From NCBI RefSeq assembly GCF_900446215.1, contig NZ_UAQZ01000007.1, positions 496,001-560,000 on the forward strand: 64,000 nucleotides of DNA. The letters run 5' to 3'. Origin of the DNA: Burkholderia cenocepacia (GTDB taxonomy: Bacteria; Pseudomonadota; Gammaproteobacteria; Burkholderiales; Burkholderiaceae). The notes under the pieces were generated by a model. That model was given only the letters and a program-made list of their open reading frames with translations. It was not told the origin of the DNA and did no database searches. Position numbers and translations under genes: made by a program. Each line of letters opens with the position of its first letter. Within the stretch, counting starts at the first letter, position 1. Shown here one piece after another: positions 8,634 to 19,700 of the stretch.

Positions 8634-9169
8634 GCTGGCAGGCGGAGAAGGCGCACGGCGAGGAAATTGCGTATCAGCTTGCGCCGCTCGGTACGGTCGC
8701 CGTAGCACGGTTCTTCAGCGGGGCGGCCTTGCGGCTCGACGGCGTGATGTTCGGCTTCCTGTCGCGCGGGTCGCTGTTCCTGCGTGTCGACGACGTGAAT
8801 CGCCCGGCGTTCGTCGCGGCGGGGATGGGGCCGTTCTCGTATGCGCGGCCCACGCGCACCGTCTCGCTCGAGGGCTATTACGAAACGCCGGCCGACGTGC
8901 TCGAGGATGCGGGCGCGCTGTTCGACTGGTGCCGCAGCGCGTATCGCGCGGCGCTGCTGGCCGGGCCGCCGAAGCGCAAGGCGCGGGCGGTGTCGAAGAC
9001 GGGATCGAGGGCGGCGCCGAAGCCTGCAGCGAAACCGGCGCCCAAAAAGGCATCCACGCCAGCGGCGAAATCCGCATCGAAACCGGCGTCGGCGCAGAAA
9101 GCGAAACCGGCATCGAAATCATCATCCGCGCCGGCACCGAAACCGGCAGCGAAGCGCAAGCAGACGTAA
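8630..9169 (+). CDS. TfoX N-terminal domain protein with a Lys/Ala/Pro-rich tail
   Basis: A 179-residue protein. Residues 1-105 match the TfoX/Sxy N-terminal domain: 'VAVARFFSGAALRLDGVMFGFLSRGSLFLRVDD' followed by 'FSYARPTRTVSLEGYYETPADVL'. From about residue 110 to the end, a low-complexity stretch of Lys, Ala, Pro and Ser ('PKPAAKPAPKKASTPAAKS' and similar) resembles the basic tail of histone H1-like proteins. The TfoX C-terminal domain is absent. TfoX/Sxy of enteric bacteria controls competence genes with CRP, but single-domain relatives have no proven role. A nucleic-acid-binding tail is the simplest reading of the charge pattern. It is coupled to the upstream dehydrogenase gene by an ATGA overlap. 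Confidence 0.82.
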   Translation: MSWQAEKAHGEEIAYQLAPLGTVAVARFFSGAALRLDGVMFGFLSRGSLFLRVDDVNRPAFVAAGMGPFSYARPTRTVSLEGYYETPADVLEDAGALFDWCRSAYRAALLAGPPKRKARAVSKTGSRAAPKPAAKPAPKKASTPAAKSASKPASAQKAKPASKSSSAPAPKPAAKRKQT

Positions 9170-9470
9170 TACCGGCCGCGTGGCGCGACAGCCTCGCAAG
9201 GTTCGCTTTCCTTTCTTTCAGACCGCCTCGTCGCGGCCGACCAGCACGCCGCGCGGGCGACTGGCCCGCGCGATCCGGCGCATGAACGCATCGAGCGTGA
9301 CGCACCGCACATCCTGCGTGCTTCACAACGGCGGCCCCGACGTTTATGATCGGCGCGGGCTGCGCCCGTGCGTCGCGCGACCCGCGCCGGCCTCGCCGCC
9401 GGCCCGCGAACGGCGCACCGTACGCCGCGCGGCACGCTTCCCCACTCATCATTCCAGACGGAGACAGCCG

Positions 9471-10049
9471 ATGCTCGTCCTGATTCTCGGTTTAGCGATC
9501 TTCCTCGGTGTGCACTCGGTCCGGATCGTCGCCGACGGCTGGCGGTCCGCGACGATCGATCGGATCGGCGAGAAAGGCTGGAAGGGCGGCTACGCGATCG
9601 CGTCGATCGTCGGCTTCGTGCTGATCATCTGGGGGTACGGGATCGCCCGCGCCGGCGCGACGTTGCTGTGGGTGTCGCCGGTCGGCGTGCGCCACCTGAC
9701 GGGCATGCTGACCGCGGTCGCGTTCGTGCTGATCGCCGCGTCCTACGTGCCGCGCAACCGGATCAAGACGCTCGTCGGGCATCCGATGCTGGCCGGCGTG
9801 ATGGTGTGGGCGGTGGCGCACCTGCTCGTGAACGGCACCGTGCATGCGGTCGTGCTGTTCGGTGCGTTCTTCGTGTGGTCGATCGTCGATTTCGTCGTGT
9901 CGCGTGCGCGGGATCGCAGCGACGGTGTCCGCTATCCGGCCGGCGGGCTGGCCGGCGACCTCGCAACCGTGGCGGCCGGGCTCGTCGCCTGGGCCGTGTT
10001 CGCGCTGTTCCTGCACGGCCCGCTGATCGGCGTGCGGCCGTTCGGCTGA
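9471..10049 (+). CDS. NnrU family membrane protein
   Basis: A 192-residue integral membrane protein with about six hydrophobic segments, beginning 'MLVLILGLAIFLGVHSVRI' and including 'HPMLAGVMVWAVAHLLVNG', the NnrU hallmark with its conserved His residues. NnrU was first noticed beside nitric-oxide/nitrite reductase genes and is related to the isoprenoid-type membrane methyltransferase/NnrU group; its activity is unproven. The ATG at 9471 follows GGAGAC at 9460-9465. The open frame reaching back to 8841 only shadows the TfoX-like gene. No denitrification genes are nearby. Confidence 0.85.
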   Translation: MLVLILGLAIFLGVHSVRIVADGWRSATIDRIGEKGWKGGYAIASIVGFVLIIWGYGIARAGATLLWVSPVGVRHLTGMLTAVAFVLIAASYVPRNRIKTLVGHPMLAGVMVWAVAHLLVNGTVHAVVLFGAFFVWSIVDFVVSRARDRSDGVRYPAGGLAGDLATVAAGLVAWAVFALFLHGPLIGVRPFG

Positions 10050-10082
10050 ACGGAACGCGCACGCCGGTCGGCCTCCCGCCGG

Positions 10083-11462
10083 TCAACGCCCCTTCGCGCC
10101 GGCGGCCTGCCCGAACGACGGCTGCTTGCGCCGCAGGAAGTACGCCGCGACGATCGCGAGCGCCGTCAGCACCGTGAACCAGAACTGGAAGCGCGAATCC
10201 GGGTTGAACGCCTGCGACCCCAGCACGGCGACCAGCGCCAGCAGCGCGACCCAGTTCGATACTGGATAGAACCACGCGCGGAACGCCGTCGGGTCGCGTT
10301 GCTCGTGCTTCGTCTGCCGGCGCATCGCGAAGTGCGCGACGATGATGAAGATCCACACGATCATCACGAACGCGCCGCTGCTCTTCGCGAGCATCAGGAA
10401 CAGGTCGCCGCCGCTCACGAAGTGAATGCCGAGGATCGACACGCAGATCGCGAGGCACAGCACGAGCGCGTTCATCGGCACGCCCTTCGCGTTGGTGCGG
10501 CCGAACACCGCCGGCGCGTGGCCGCGCTGGCTCAGCGAGAACAGCATGCGCGAGTTCGAGAACAGGAACGAGTTCATCACCGACATGAACGACACGAACA
10601 GCACGATCTTCATCGCGACGGCGGCCTCCGTGAAGCCTGCCATGCCGAACAGCGATACGTACGGCGATTTCAGGTTGGCCTTGTCGGTCCACGGCATGCA
10701 CAGGATCAGGATCGACACCGAGCCGACGTAGAACACCATCACGCGCACGATCACGCTCTTGATCGCGCGGATCACGTTCCTGCTCGGGTTTTCCGATTCG
10801 CCCGCGGCCACTGCCGCGATCTCGCTGCCGCCGAGCGAGAAGATCACGACCATCACGCCGGCGAGCACGGGCGAGATGCCGTTCGGCATGAAGCCGCCGT
10901 GATCCGTGAGGTTCACGAGCCCCGGCGCGGGAATGCGCGGCTGGAAGCCGAGCAGGATCGACGCGCCGAGCGCCATGAACACGATGATCGTCGCGACCTT
11001 CGCGAACGACAGCCAGTATTCGGCTTCGCCGAACGAGCGCACCGAATACGCGTTGCTCGCGATCAGCGTGACGAGCATGAACAGCGCGCCGCCCCAGATC
11101 GGCAGCCACGGCAGGAAATCGTGGAGGATCGCGCCGAGCAGGATCGCTTCGACGGTGATCGTCATCATCGACTTGAACCAGTACAGCCAGCCGACCGCGA
11201 AGCCGGCCCATTCGCCGAGATAGCTGCTCGCATACGTGGAGAACGATCCGCTGTCGGGATTGCGGGACGCCATTTCGCCGAGCATGAACATGACCAGCGT
11301 GACGATCACGCCGCCGATCAGGTACGACAGGATCGCCGCGGGGCCGGCCGTTGCGATGATCGCGCCGGAGCCGACGAACAGGCCCGCGCCGATCACGCCG
11401 CCGAGCGCGATCATCGTGATGTGCCGTTGCTTGAGGCTTTGCCTCAACGAGTTGTCCTGCAT
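10083..11462 (-). CDS. Amino acid permease (APC superfamily, GABA permease-like)
   Basis: A 459-residue protein with 12 predicted transmembrane helices. The APC signature 'IALGGVIGAGLFVGSGAII' lies in helix 1. 'FSLGGSEIAAVAAGESENPSRNVIRAI', which contains the helix 6 unwound segment and the following conserved loop, places it in the amino-acid transporter (AAT) branch with GabP, CycA and AroP. It would be a proton-coupled importer in the inner membrane. GabP-like is a best guess, since substrate residues cannot be assigned by eye. The gene is convergent with nnrU and separated from the TauE gene by about 290 bp of non-coding sequence. Confidence 0.88.
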   Translation of the reverse strand: MQDNSLRQSLKQRHITMIALGGVIGAGLFVGSGAIIATAGPAAILSYLIGGVIVTLVMFMLGEMASRNPDSGSFSTYASSYLGEWAGFAVGWLYWFKSMMTITVEAILLGAILHDFLPWLPIWGGALFMLVTLIASNAYSVRSFGEAEYWLSFAKVATIIVFMALGASILLGFQPRIPAPGLVNLTDHGGFMPNGISPVLAGVMVVIFSLGGSEIAAVAAGESENPSRNVIRAIKSVIVRVMVFYVGSVSILILCMPWTDKANLKSPYVSLFGMAGFTEAAVAMKIVLFVSFMSVMNSFLFSNSRMLFSLSQRGHAPAVFGRTNAKGVPMNALVLCLAICVSILGIHFVSGGDLFLMLAKSSGAFVMIVWIFIIVAHFAMRRQTKHEQRDPTAFRAWFYPVSNWVALLALVAVLGSQAFNPDSRFQFWFTVLTALAIVAAYFLRRKQPSFGQAAGAKGR

Positions 11463-11751
11463 CTCCTACCTCTAGTTATTGTTGGCCGGGAACGTATCGG
11501 GCGGCGCGGCGGCAAGCGTTCTGCCGCTGCGGGGCGCCGATGTCGAGGGAGCGTGTGTGACGCGATGTGCGGGGCCGCCGGCGGTGAATCGAAATGGCGG
11601 CCACGGTGTGCCGGTCGGTGCCCGCGAGAGGGCGATGATGGCGACAAACCGGATTGTCGGCGGACACCGCCGTGACGGCAAACGAGATATGCGAAAGACG
11701 TCTTGCGGTTTGCTCATCAATTACCGCGATCGCGGCAGGCGTGGGCGTGGG

Positions 11752-12489
11752 TCAGATCGGTTTGACGAACAACCCGATGGTCAGCAGCACGCCGATGCAG
11801 ACGATCGCGATTCGCAGCACGCGTTCGTTGACGCGATGCAGCGCCCATGCGCCGAGCAGGCCGCCGACGATGGCGCCGCCGCCGAGTGCGATCGCCGCGC
11901 GCCAGTGAAGGTGCGGCGAGGTGAGGAACAGCACGACCGCCGACGCATTCATCACGCCCGCGAGCGCGTTCTTGGTCGACATCGCGCGACGCGGCGGCAG
12001 GCCGGCCATCGTCAGCGCGGCCATCATCAGGAACCCGATGCCGCCGCCGAAGTAGCCGCCGTAGATCGCGATCAGGAACTGCGAGGCCCCGGCCGCGACA
12101 GGGCCGAGATGTTGCGTGCCCGCGCCCGGCTTGCGAAAGAAGCTGCCCCATGCGAACACGATCGTCGCGAACAGCACGAGCCACGGGACGAGGCGCGAGA
12201 AGATCGACGAAGGCGTCTTCAGCAACAGCAGCCCGCCGAGCGCGCCGCCGACCACGCTGATCGCGAACAGCGCGCGAAACGGCAGCCTGCCCACGCCGCT
12301 CACCATGTTCCGGCTCGCCCAGCCCGTCGTGACCTGGCCGGGGAACAGTGCGACCGTCGACGTGATGTTGGCCGCGAGCGGCGACATCCCCGACACGATC
12401 AGCGCGGGCAGCGTGACGAACGAGCCGCCGCCGGCGAGAGCGTTCTGCAGGCCGGCCCACAGGCCGGCGAGGATGATGAGGGCGAGCAC
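11752..12489 (-). CDS. Sulfite exporter TauE/SafE family transporter
   Basis: A 245-residue protein with about eight hydrophobic helices. The repeat motif 'GLWAGLQNALAGGGSFVTLPALI' near the N-terminus and 'GGYFGGGIGFLMMAAL' in the second half are the duplicated TauE signatures. These proteins move sulfite, sulfoacetate or other small organic anions across the inner membrane. No sulfonate genes are adjacent, so the substrate is open. The start used is the ATG at 12489, directly ahead of the first membrane helix; a longer reading frame upstream is not supported. Confidence 0.85.
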   Translation of the reverse strand: MLALIILAGLWAGLQNALAGGGSFVTLPALIVSGMSPLAANITSTVALFPGQVTTGWASRNMVSGVGRLPFRALFAISVVGGALGGLLLLKTPSSIFSRLVPWLVLFATIVFAWGSFFRKPGAGTQHLGPVAAGASQFLIAIYGGYFGGGIGFLMMAALTMAGLPPRRAMSTKNALAGVMNASAVVLFLTSPHLHWRAAIALGGGAIVGGLLGAWALHRVNERVLRIAIVCIGVLLTIGLFVKPI

Positions 12490-13702
12490 GATCGATGGAT
12501 CCGGGATATTCCGACCTTGAACCGCGAACGGCCAGGCTTGCCGGGCGGGGATGCACGATGGTAATTCAGGACCGCGGCCGATGCACGCACGATACGCGGC
12601 GTGCCGATGGCGGCCAGGACGCGGACGAAATGAGCATCGATTGTCTGCGGCGACGATTCAATTAATAAAGACCAGGTCGTTTATTTCGTTTCTGGATTCA
12701 TCGGGTGTGGTTTTCGGGAGACGGTTTTTTTGGTATGAGCGGACAGGGTTGCGGTGAAGGTTGAATTGGATTCCGGGCATCCATGCAGAAACGGATGCTG
12801 GGGTCGGAAGCGCCCGGATGTCGGAAGTTTTGAGTGAATGTCGGGAAGAGAGAAGCGTCTCGCGAAAATCCTTGTCGTCGAAGAGGTTTTTTGCAGGATC
12901 CGACGCGTCGAAATGCTCGATCTCAATATAGTTGCATGGTGAGGTTCGATTTCATTTTTCACCCTGCAGCGTTGGGTGCGAGCGTGCGTGCATACGCCTT
13001 GTCGCACTGGCTGGGCCGAAAACATTCGGTTTCCAGCGGTGCTTTCGGGGATAACCCGCATCGCGATGACTCATTGCCACGACAGCGAATAAGGTGAACC
13101 AATCCAGACAATTGTTTATGTTTTTATAAGCGGCGGGAAATATGCGAAAGAAAGGCTGAAAATATTTGTAAAAGTGCCAGTGGAGTGCAATCATGTACGT
13201 GAAAGACCGGTGTAATCTAAACGCAGGCACGAGCGGTACATAGAGAGAGTGATGGTGCACCGCGGCAATTCGCCCTGATCAAGCGAATTGTTGATGATTC
13301 GCGATAAAAGGAAATAACTAATATGGCGAGGGCGGTAGAAATGCAGATCCAATATCAAACAAAAAATCGCCGCGTGGACAACACCCGCGGCGCGAGGGCC
13401 ATCAAACACGTATGTCCGTCGGACTGGCGCGTTGTATTGGGCCATTTCCCGGCACGCAGGGCGAACGGCTGTTCCGGCCGTCTGGACTCATCCCTGATTC
13501 CGTAGCAGCCCCGGCTCCATTTTTCCTTTTCCGGCATAGGCCGCCTCGGGCGGGCTAGCGGCTCGTTGCGTCCCGCGCGAGCCGGATACCCGGTTTGCAG
13601 CGGCGCGAATTCGCGTCGTGCTCCGTCGCGCCTGTTTGGTTGAACGTTTGCCTGTCATCGACGGGCCAGGTTTTGTCACATCCATCTACAAGGAGTCGGG
13701 CA
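12490..13702. other. 1.2-kb AT-rich regulatory region ahead of the bapA-like adhesin
   Basis: No convincing protein gene is present. The base composition falls well below the flanking coding DNA, especially at 12650-13330. Short open frames exist on both strands, but none shows coding bias or a recognisable domain. The best is 13323-13505 (+, 60 codons), which has AAAGGAAA about 8 nt ahead of its ATG and could be a small leader ORF. Candidate promoter-like AT tracts lie around 13110-13160 ('tttatgtttttataag') and 13205-13220. The length and AT content fit a heavily regulated biofilm promoter. A minus-strand terminator-like hairpin lies at 13361-13392. Confidence 0.6.
13361..13392 (-). terminator. 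Candidate Rho-independent terminator, minus strand
   Basis: Read on the minus strand, a 7-bp perfect stem (CGCCGCG 13392-13386 and CGCGGCG 13374-13368) with an 11-nt loop is followed at once by ATTTTTT. This is the usual layout of an intrinsic terminator. No minus-strand protein gene ends here, so it would terminate an unannotated transcript, such as an RNA antisense to the adhesin leader. The plus-strand reading is a hairpin without a T-tract. Confidence 0.45.
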
Positions 13703-16700
13703 ATGGTTTCCTCGTCGGTCTTGAGCAATCACGTCGATGTTCCGGTCGCCAACGGGTCGCAGGTCGTCGCGTCGCCAGGAGGCCCGGCCAATTTCCTGCT
13801 GTCGGCCCACAAAGAGGACGTGGCCAACTATGCGCGTTCGGGGAACGACCTGGTCGTCGAATTCAAGGACGGCCGAACAGTGCGCGTTCAGGCGTTCTTC
13901 GAGAACGGCGCGGATTATCACAATCTCGTCTTCGTTCAGGACGACGGGCGATTTCTTGTGCAGTTCGGCCCCGCACTGCAGGCGACCGGCGATGGCATCG
14001 TCGATGCGGCGCTCACTTATGCGCCGATCGGCGACGGGTTGTCGACCGGTGCGCTGCTCGGAATACTCGGCGGCGTCGCCGCGGCCGGCGGCATTGCGGC
14101 AGCCGCGGCCAGCGGCGGCGGTGGGGATGACGGCGGTAGCGGCGCCAGTGGCGGAGGAACGCCGACCGGGCCGGCGCGACTGGCGATCGATTCGATCGAT
14201 GGGCAGTCGACCGACGGCAACGGCAATATCGTCACGGGGCGGGCGTCGCCGACGATCGCGGGTTCGGGCGCTCAGCCGAACACGACGGTGACGATCCAGG
14301 TCGATGGTCAGACGATCGGTGCGGTGACTGCGGACGCGAACGGGCGCTGGTCGTACACGCCCGGTACGTTGCCGGAGGGCGCCCATCAGATCACCGTGAC
14401 GCAGACCGACAGTAGCGGCAATACGAGCGAGCTGAGCACGGTGGGGATCGTGGTGGATACGATCGTGCCGGAAACGCCTGCGATTACGGCCGTCAGCGAC
14501 GATGCACAACATCCGGTGACGATCGGCGGTGCGACGAGCGATACGACGCCGACGCTCGGCGGTACCGCGGAAGCGGGTAGCAGGGTGAGCGTGTATGACG
14601 GCACGACGCTGCTGGGAACGACGACAGCGGATTCGTCCGGGAAGTGGACATTTACGCCGACCACGGGTTTGGGCGAGGGCGCGCACTCGATTACGGTGAC
14701 TGCGACGGATGCGGCCGGCAACGTGAGCACCCCGAGCGCGGCCTTCGAGCTGACGATCGATACGACGGCTCCCGCGCTGCCCACGGTGAACGCGACGGAC
14801 GGTACGTCGCTGTCGGGCACGGCGGAAGCGGGCGCGACGGTCAACATCGATACGAATGGCGACGGTACGCCGGACGCCACCGTGACGGCTGACCCGAGCG
14901 GCGTCTGGACGTACACGCCGTCGACCCCACTGCCGATCGGCACGGTGATCGGCGTGACGGCCACGGACGCGGCGGGCAATACGGGCCCGTCTGCTTCGGT
15001 AACGGTGACGGGCGATACGACGGCACCGGGTGCGCCGGTCATCGGTACGGTGACGGACGATGCGGGCTCTGTTGTTGGTGCGATTGCCTCTGGCGGCAGT
15101 ACTGATGATGCGACGCCGACATTGAGCGGCACAGCGGAAGCGGGCAGCACGGTCAGCGTGTATGACGGCACGACGTTGTTGGGTACGACGACAGCCGACC
15201 CGTCCGGAAACTGGACGTTCACGCCGACCACGGGTTTGGAAGAGGGCGCGCACAGCCTGACCGTCACCGCCACGGACACGGCCGGCAATGTGAGTGTTCC
15301 GAGCACGGCCTTCGACCTGACGATCGATACGACAGCTCCGTCGATTCCGACAGTGAACGCGACCGACGGTACGTCGCTGTCGGGCACGGCGGAAGCGGGC
15401 GCAACGATCAACATCGATACGAACGGCGACGGCACGCCGGATGCCACCGTAACAGCCGACCCCGGCGGCGCGTGGACGTACACGCCCTCGACCCCGCTGC
15501 CGGCTGGCACGGTGATTGGCGTGACGGCTACCGACGCGGCGGGCAATACGGGCCCGTCTGCTTCGGTAACGGTGACGGGCGATACGACGGCGCCGGGTGC
15601 GCCGGTCATCGGTACGGTGACGGACGATGCGGGCTCTGTTGTTGGTGCGATTGCCTCTGGCGGCAGTACTGATGATGCGACGCCGACATTGAGCGGCACA
15701 GCGGAAGCAGGCAGCACGGTGAGCGTGTATGACGGCACGACGTTGCTCGGCACGACGACAGCGGACCCATCCGGAAACTGGACGTTCACGCCGACTACTG
15801 CACTGGGTGAGGGTGCACACAGCCTGACCGTCACCGCAACGGATACGGCCGGCAACGTGAGTGTTCCGAGCACGGCCTTCGATCTGACGATCGATACGAC
15901 GGCTCCGGCGATTCCGACAGTGAACGCGACGGACGGTACGTCGTTGTCGGGCACGGCCGAAGCGGGTGCGACGGTCAACATCGATACGAATGGCGACGGC
16001 ACGCCGGACGCCACCGTAACAGCCGACCCCAGCGGCGCGTGGACGTACACGCCCTCGACCCCGCTGCCGGCTGGTACGGTGATCGGCGTGACGGCCACCG
16101 ATGCGGCAGGCAACACGGGCCCGTCTGCCTCGGTAACGGTGACGGGTGACACGACGGCACCGGGTGCGCCGGTCATCGGCACCGTGACGGATGACGTGGG
16201 TTCTGTTGTTGGTGCGATCATTTCCGGCGGCAGTACTGATGACGCGACGCCGACATTGAGCGGTACAGCGGAGGCAGGCAGCACAGTGAGCGTGTATGAC
16301 GGCACGACGTTGTTGGGTACGACGACGGCCGACCCGTCCGGAAATTGGACGTTCACGCCGACCACGGGTTTGGGAGAGGGCGCGCACAGCCTGACCGTCA
16401 CCGCCACGGACACGGCAGGCAATGTGAGTGTTCCGAGCACGGCTTTCGAGCTGACGATCGATACGACGGCTCCTGCATTACCGACGGTGAACGCGACCGA
16501 CGGTACGTCGCTGTCGGGTACGGCCGAAGCGGGTGCGACGGTCAACATCGACACGAACGGCGACGGCACGCCGGACGCCACCGTAACAGCCGACCCGAGC
16601 GGCGCGTGGACGTACACGCCCTCGACCCCGCTGCCGGCTGGTACGGTGATCGGCGTGACGGCCACCGATGCGGCGGGCAATACGGGCCCGTCTGCTTCGG

Positions 16701-19700
16701 TAACGGTGACGGGGGATACGACGGCACCGGGTGCGCCGGTCATCGGTACGGTGACGGACGACGTAGGCTCTGTTGTTGGTGCGATCATTTCCGGAGGCAG
16801 TACTGATGACGCGACGCCGACATTGAGCGGCACAGCGGAAGCGGGCAGCACGGTGAGCGTGTATGACGGCACGACGTTGTTGGGTACGACGACGGCAGAT
16901 CCGTCCGGAAACTGGACGTTCACGCCGACCACGGGTTTGGGTGAGGGCGCACACAGCCTGACCGTCACCGCAACGGATGCGGCCGGCAATGTGAGCACCC
17001 CGAGCACGGCCTTTGACCTGACGATCGATACGACGGCTCCTGCATTACCGACTGTGAACGCGACCGACGGTACATCGCTGTCGGGCACGGCCGAAGCGGG
17101 CGCAACGGTCAACATCGATACGAACGGCGACGGCACGCCGGACGCCACCGTAACAGCCGACCCCAGCGGCGCGTGGACGTACACGCCGTCAACCCCGCTG
17201 CCGGCTGGTACGGTGATTGGCGTGACGGCTACCGATGCGGCGGGCAATACGGGCCCGTCTGCCTCGGTGACGGTGACGGGCGACACGACGGCGCCTGCGG
17301 CACCGATCGTTGTTAGTGTCACGGACGACGTTGGCTCGATCGTCGGGCTGCTGACGACTGGCGCGACGACGGACGACACGACCCCGACGCTTGCCGGTAC
17401 GGCGGAAGCAGGGAGCACAGTGAACGTGTATGACAGCACGACGTTGCTGGGCACGACGACAGCAGACCCGTCCGGAAACTGGACGTTCACGCCGACTACC
17501 GCACTGGGTGAGGGCGCGCACAGCCTGACCGTCACCGCCACGGACACGGCCGGCAATGTGAGTGTTCCGAGCACGGCCTTCAACCTGACGATCGATACGA
17601 CGGCTCCTGCATTACCGACTGTGAACGCGACCGACGGTACATCGCTGTCGGGCACGGCCGAAGCGGGCGCAACGGTCAACATCGATACGAACGGCGACGG
17701 CACGCCGGACGCCACCGTGACAGCCGACCCGAGCGGTGCGTGGACGTACACGCCGTCAACCCCGCTGCCGGCTGGTACGGTGATTGGCGTGACGGCTACC
17801 GATGCGGCCGGCAATACGGGCCCGTCTGCTTCGGTAACGGTGACGGGTGACACGACGGCGCCTGCGGCACCGATCATCGGCACCGTGACGGACGACGTGG
17901 GCTCTGTTGTTGGTGCGATCATTTCCGGCGGCAGTACTGACGATGCGACGCCGACATTGAGCGGCACAGCGGAAGCAGGCAGCACGGTGAGCGTGTATGA
18001 CGGCACGACGTTGCTCGGCACGACGACAGCGGACCCATCCGGAAACTGGACGTTCACGCCGACTACTGCACTGGGCGAGGGTGCACACAGCCTGACCGTC
18101 ACCGCAACGGATACGGCAGGCAACGTGAGTGTTCCGAGCACGGCCTTCAACGTGACGATCGATACGACGGCTCCGGCGATTCCGACAGTGAACGCGACGG
18201 ACGGTACGTCGTTGTCGGGCACGGCCGAAGCGGGTGCGACGGTCAACATCGATACGAATGGCGACGGCACGCCGGACGCCACCGTGACAGCCGACCCGAG
18301 CGGCGTGTGGACGTACACGCCGTCGACCCCGCTGCCGATCGGGACGGTGATCGGCGTGACGGCTACCGATGCGGCGGGCAATACGGGCCCGTCTGCTTCG
18401 GTAACGGTGACGGGTGACACGACGGCGCCGGCCGCACCGATCGTTGTTAGCGTCACGGACGACGTTGGTTCGACCGTCGGCCTGCTGACGACTGGCGCAA
18501 CGACGGACGACACGACCCCGACGCTTGCCGGTACAGCGGAAGCAGGGAGCACGGTGAGCGTGTATGACGGCACGACGTTGCTGGGTACGACGACGGCAGA
18601 TCCGTCCGGAAACTGGACGTTCACGCCGACCACGGGTTTGGGAGAGGGCGCGCACAGCCTGACCGTCACCGCAACGGATACGGCCGGCAATGTGAGTGTT
18701 CCGAGTACGGCCTTCAACCTGACGATCGATACGACAGCTCCGTCGATTCCGACAGTGAACGCGACCGACGGTACGTCACTGTCGGGTACGGCCGAAGCGG
18801 GTGCGACGGTCAACATCGATACGAATGGCGACGGCACGCCGGACGCCACCGTGACAGCCGACCCGAGCGGCGCGTGGACGTACACGCCGTCGACCCCGCT
18901 GCCGGCTGGTACGGTGATCGGCGTGACTGCTACCGATGCGGCAGGCAACACGGGCCCGTCTGCCTCGGTAACGGTGACGGGAGACACGACGGCGCCGGCC
19001 GCACCGATCGTTGTTAGTGTCACGGACGACGTTGGCTCGATCGTTGGCCTGCTGACGACTGGCGCGACGACGGACGACACGACCCCGACGCTTGCCGGTA
19101 CAGCGGAAGCAGGGAGCACGGTGAGCGTGTATGACGGCACGACGTTGCTGGGTACGACGACGGCAGACCCGTCCGGAAACTGGACGTTCACGCCGGCCAC
19201 AGGCTTGGGTGAAGGCGCGCATTCGATCACGGTGACTGCCACGGACACGGCCGGCAACGTGAGCACCCCGAGCACGGCTTTCGAGCTGACGGTCGATACG
19301 ACGGCTCCTGCATTACCGACGGTGAATGCGACCGACGGTACGTCGTTGTCGGGCACGGCGGAAGCTGGCGCGACGGTCAATATCGATACGAATGGCGACG
19401 GCACGCCGGACGCCACCGTAACAGCCGACCCCAGCGGCGCGTGGACGTACACACCATCGACCCCGCTGCCGATCGGCACGGTGATCGGCGTGACGGCTAC
19501 CGATGCGGCAGGCAACACGGGCCCGTCTGGCTCGGTAACGGTTTCAGACCTGACGGCGCCGGCCGCACCGATCGTTGTTAGCGTCACGGACGACGTTGGC
19601 TCGATCGTCGGGCTGCTGACGACTGGCGCGACGACGGACGACACGACCCCGACGCTTGCCGGTACGGCGGAAGCAGGCAGCACGGTGAGCGTCTATGACG

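Noticed and set aside
5601-8708. A 1,035-codon minus-strand open frame
   Set aside because: It runs antisense through the FtrA, M20 peptidase and Ldh2 genes. Its Arg/Ala-rich composition is the usual shadow of GC-rich coding DNA, with no recognisable domain.
12681-13061. Minus-strand ORF of 126 codons in the AT-rich region
   Set aside because: Its composition is random, it has no ribosome-binding site and it matches no family.
13323-13505. Small ORF of 60 codons ahead of bapA
   Set aside because: It has a fair ribosome-binding site, but no coding bias or homologue is recognised and a minus-strand terminator-like hairpin lies inside it. It is mentioned only as a possible leader.
13651-13668. 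Possible CepR (quorum-sensing) box just upstream of bapA
   Set aside because: CTGTCATCGACGGGCCAG matches only the left half of the usual dyad; the right half and the central bases do not fit, so it is not called.
14386-19683. A 1,765-codon open frame on the minus strand opposite the adhesin gene
   Set aside because: It exists only because one stop-free antisense frame is repeated with the 567-bp unit. It is interrupted where the unit loses a codon, has no start signal, and the plus strand encodes an obvious adhesin.
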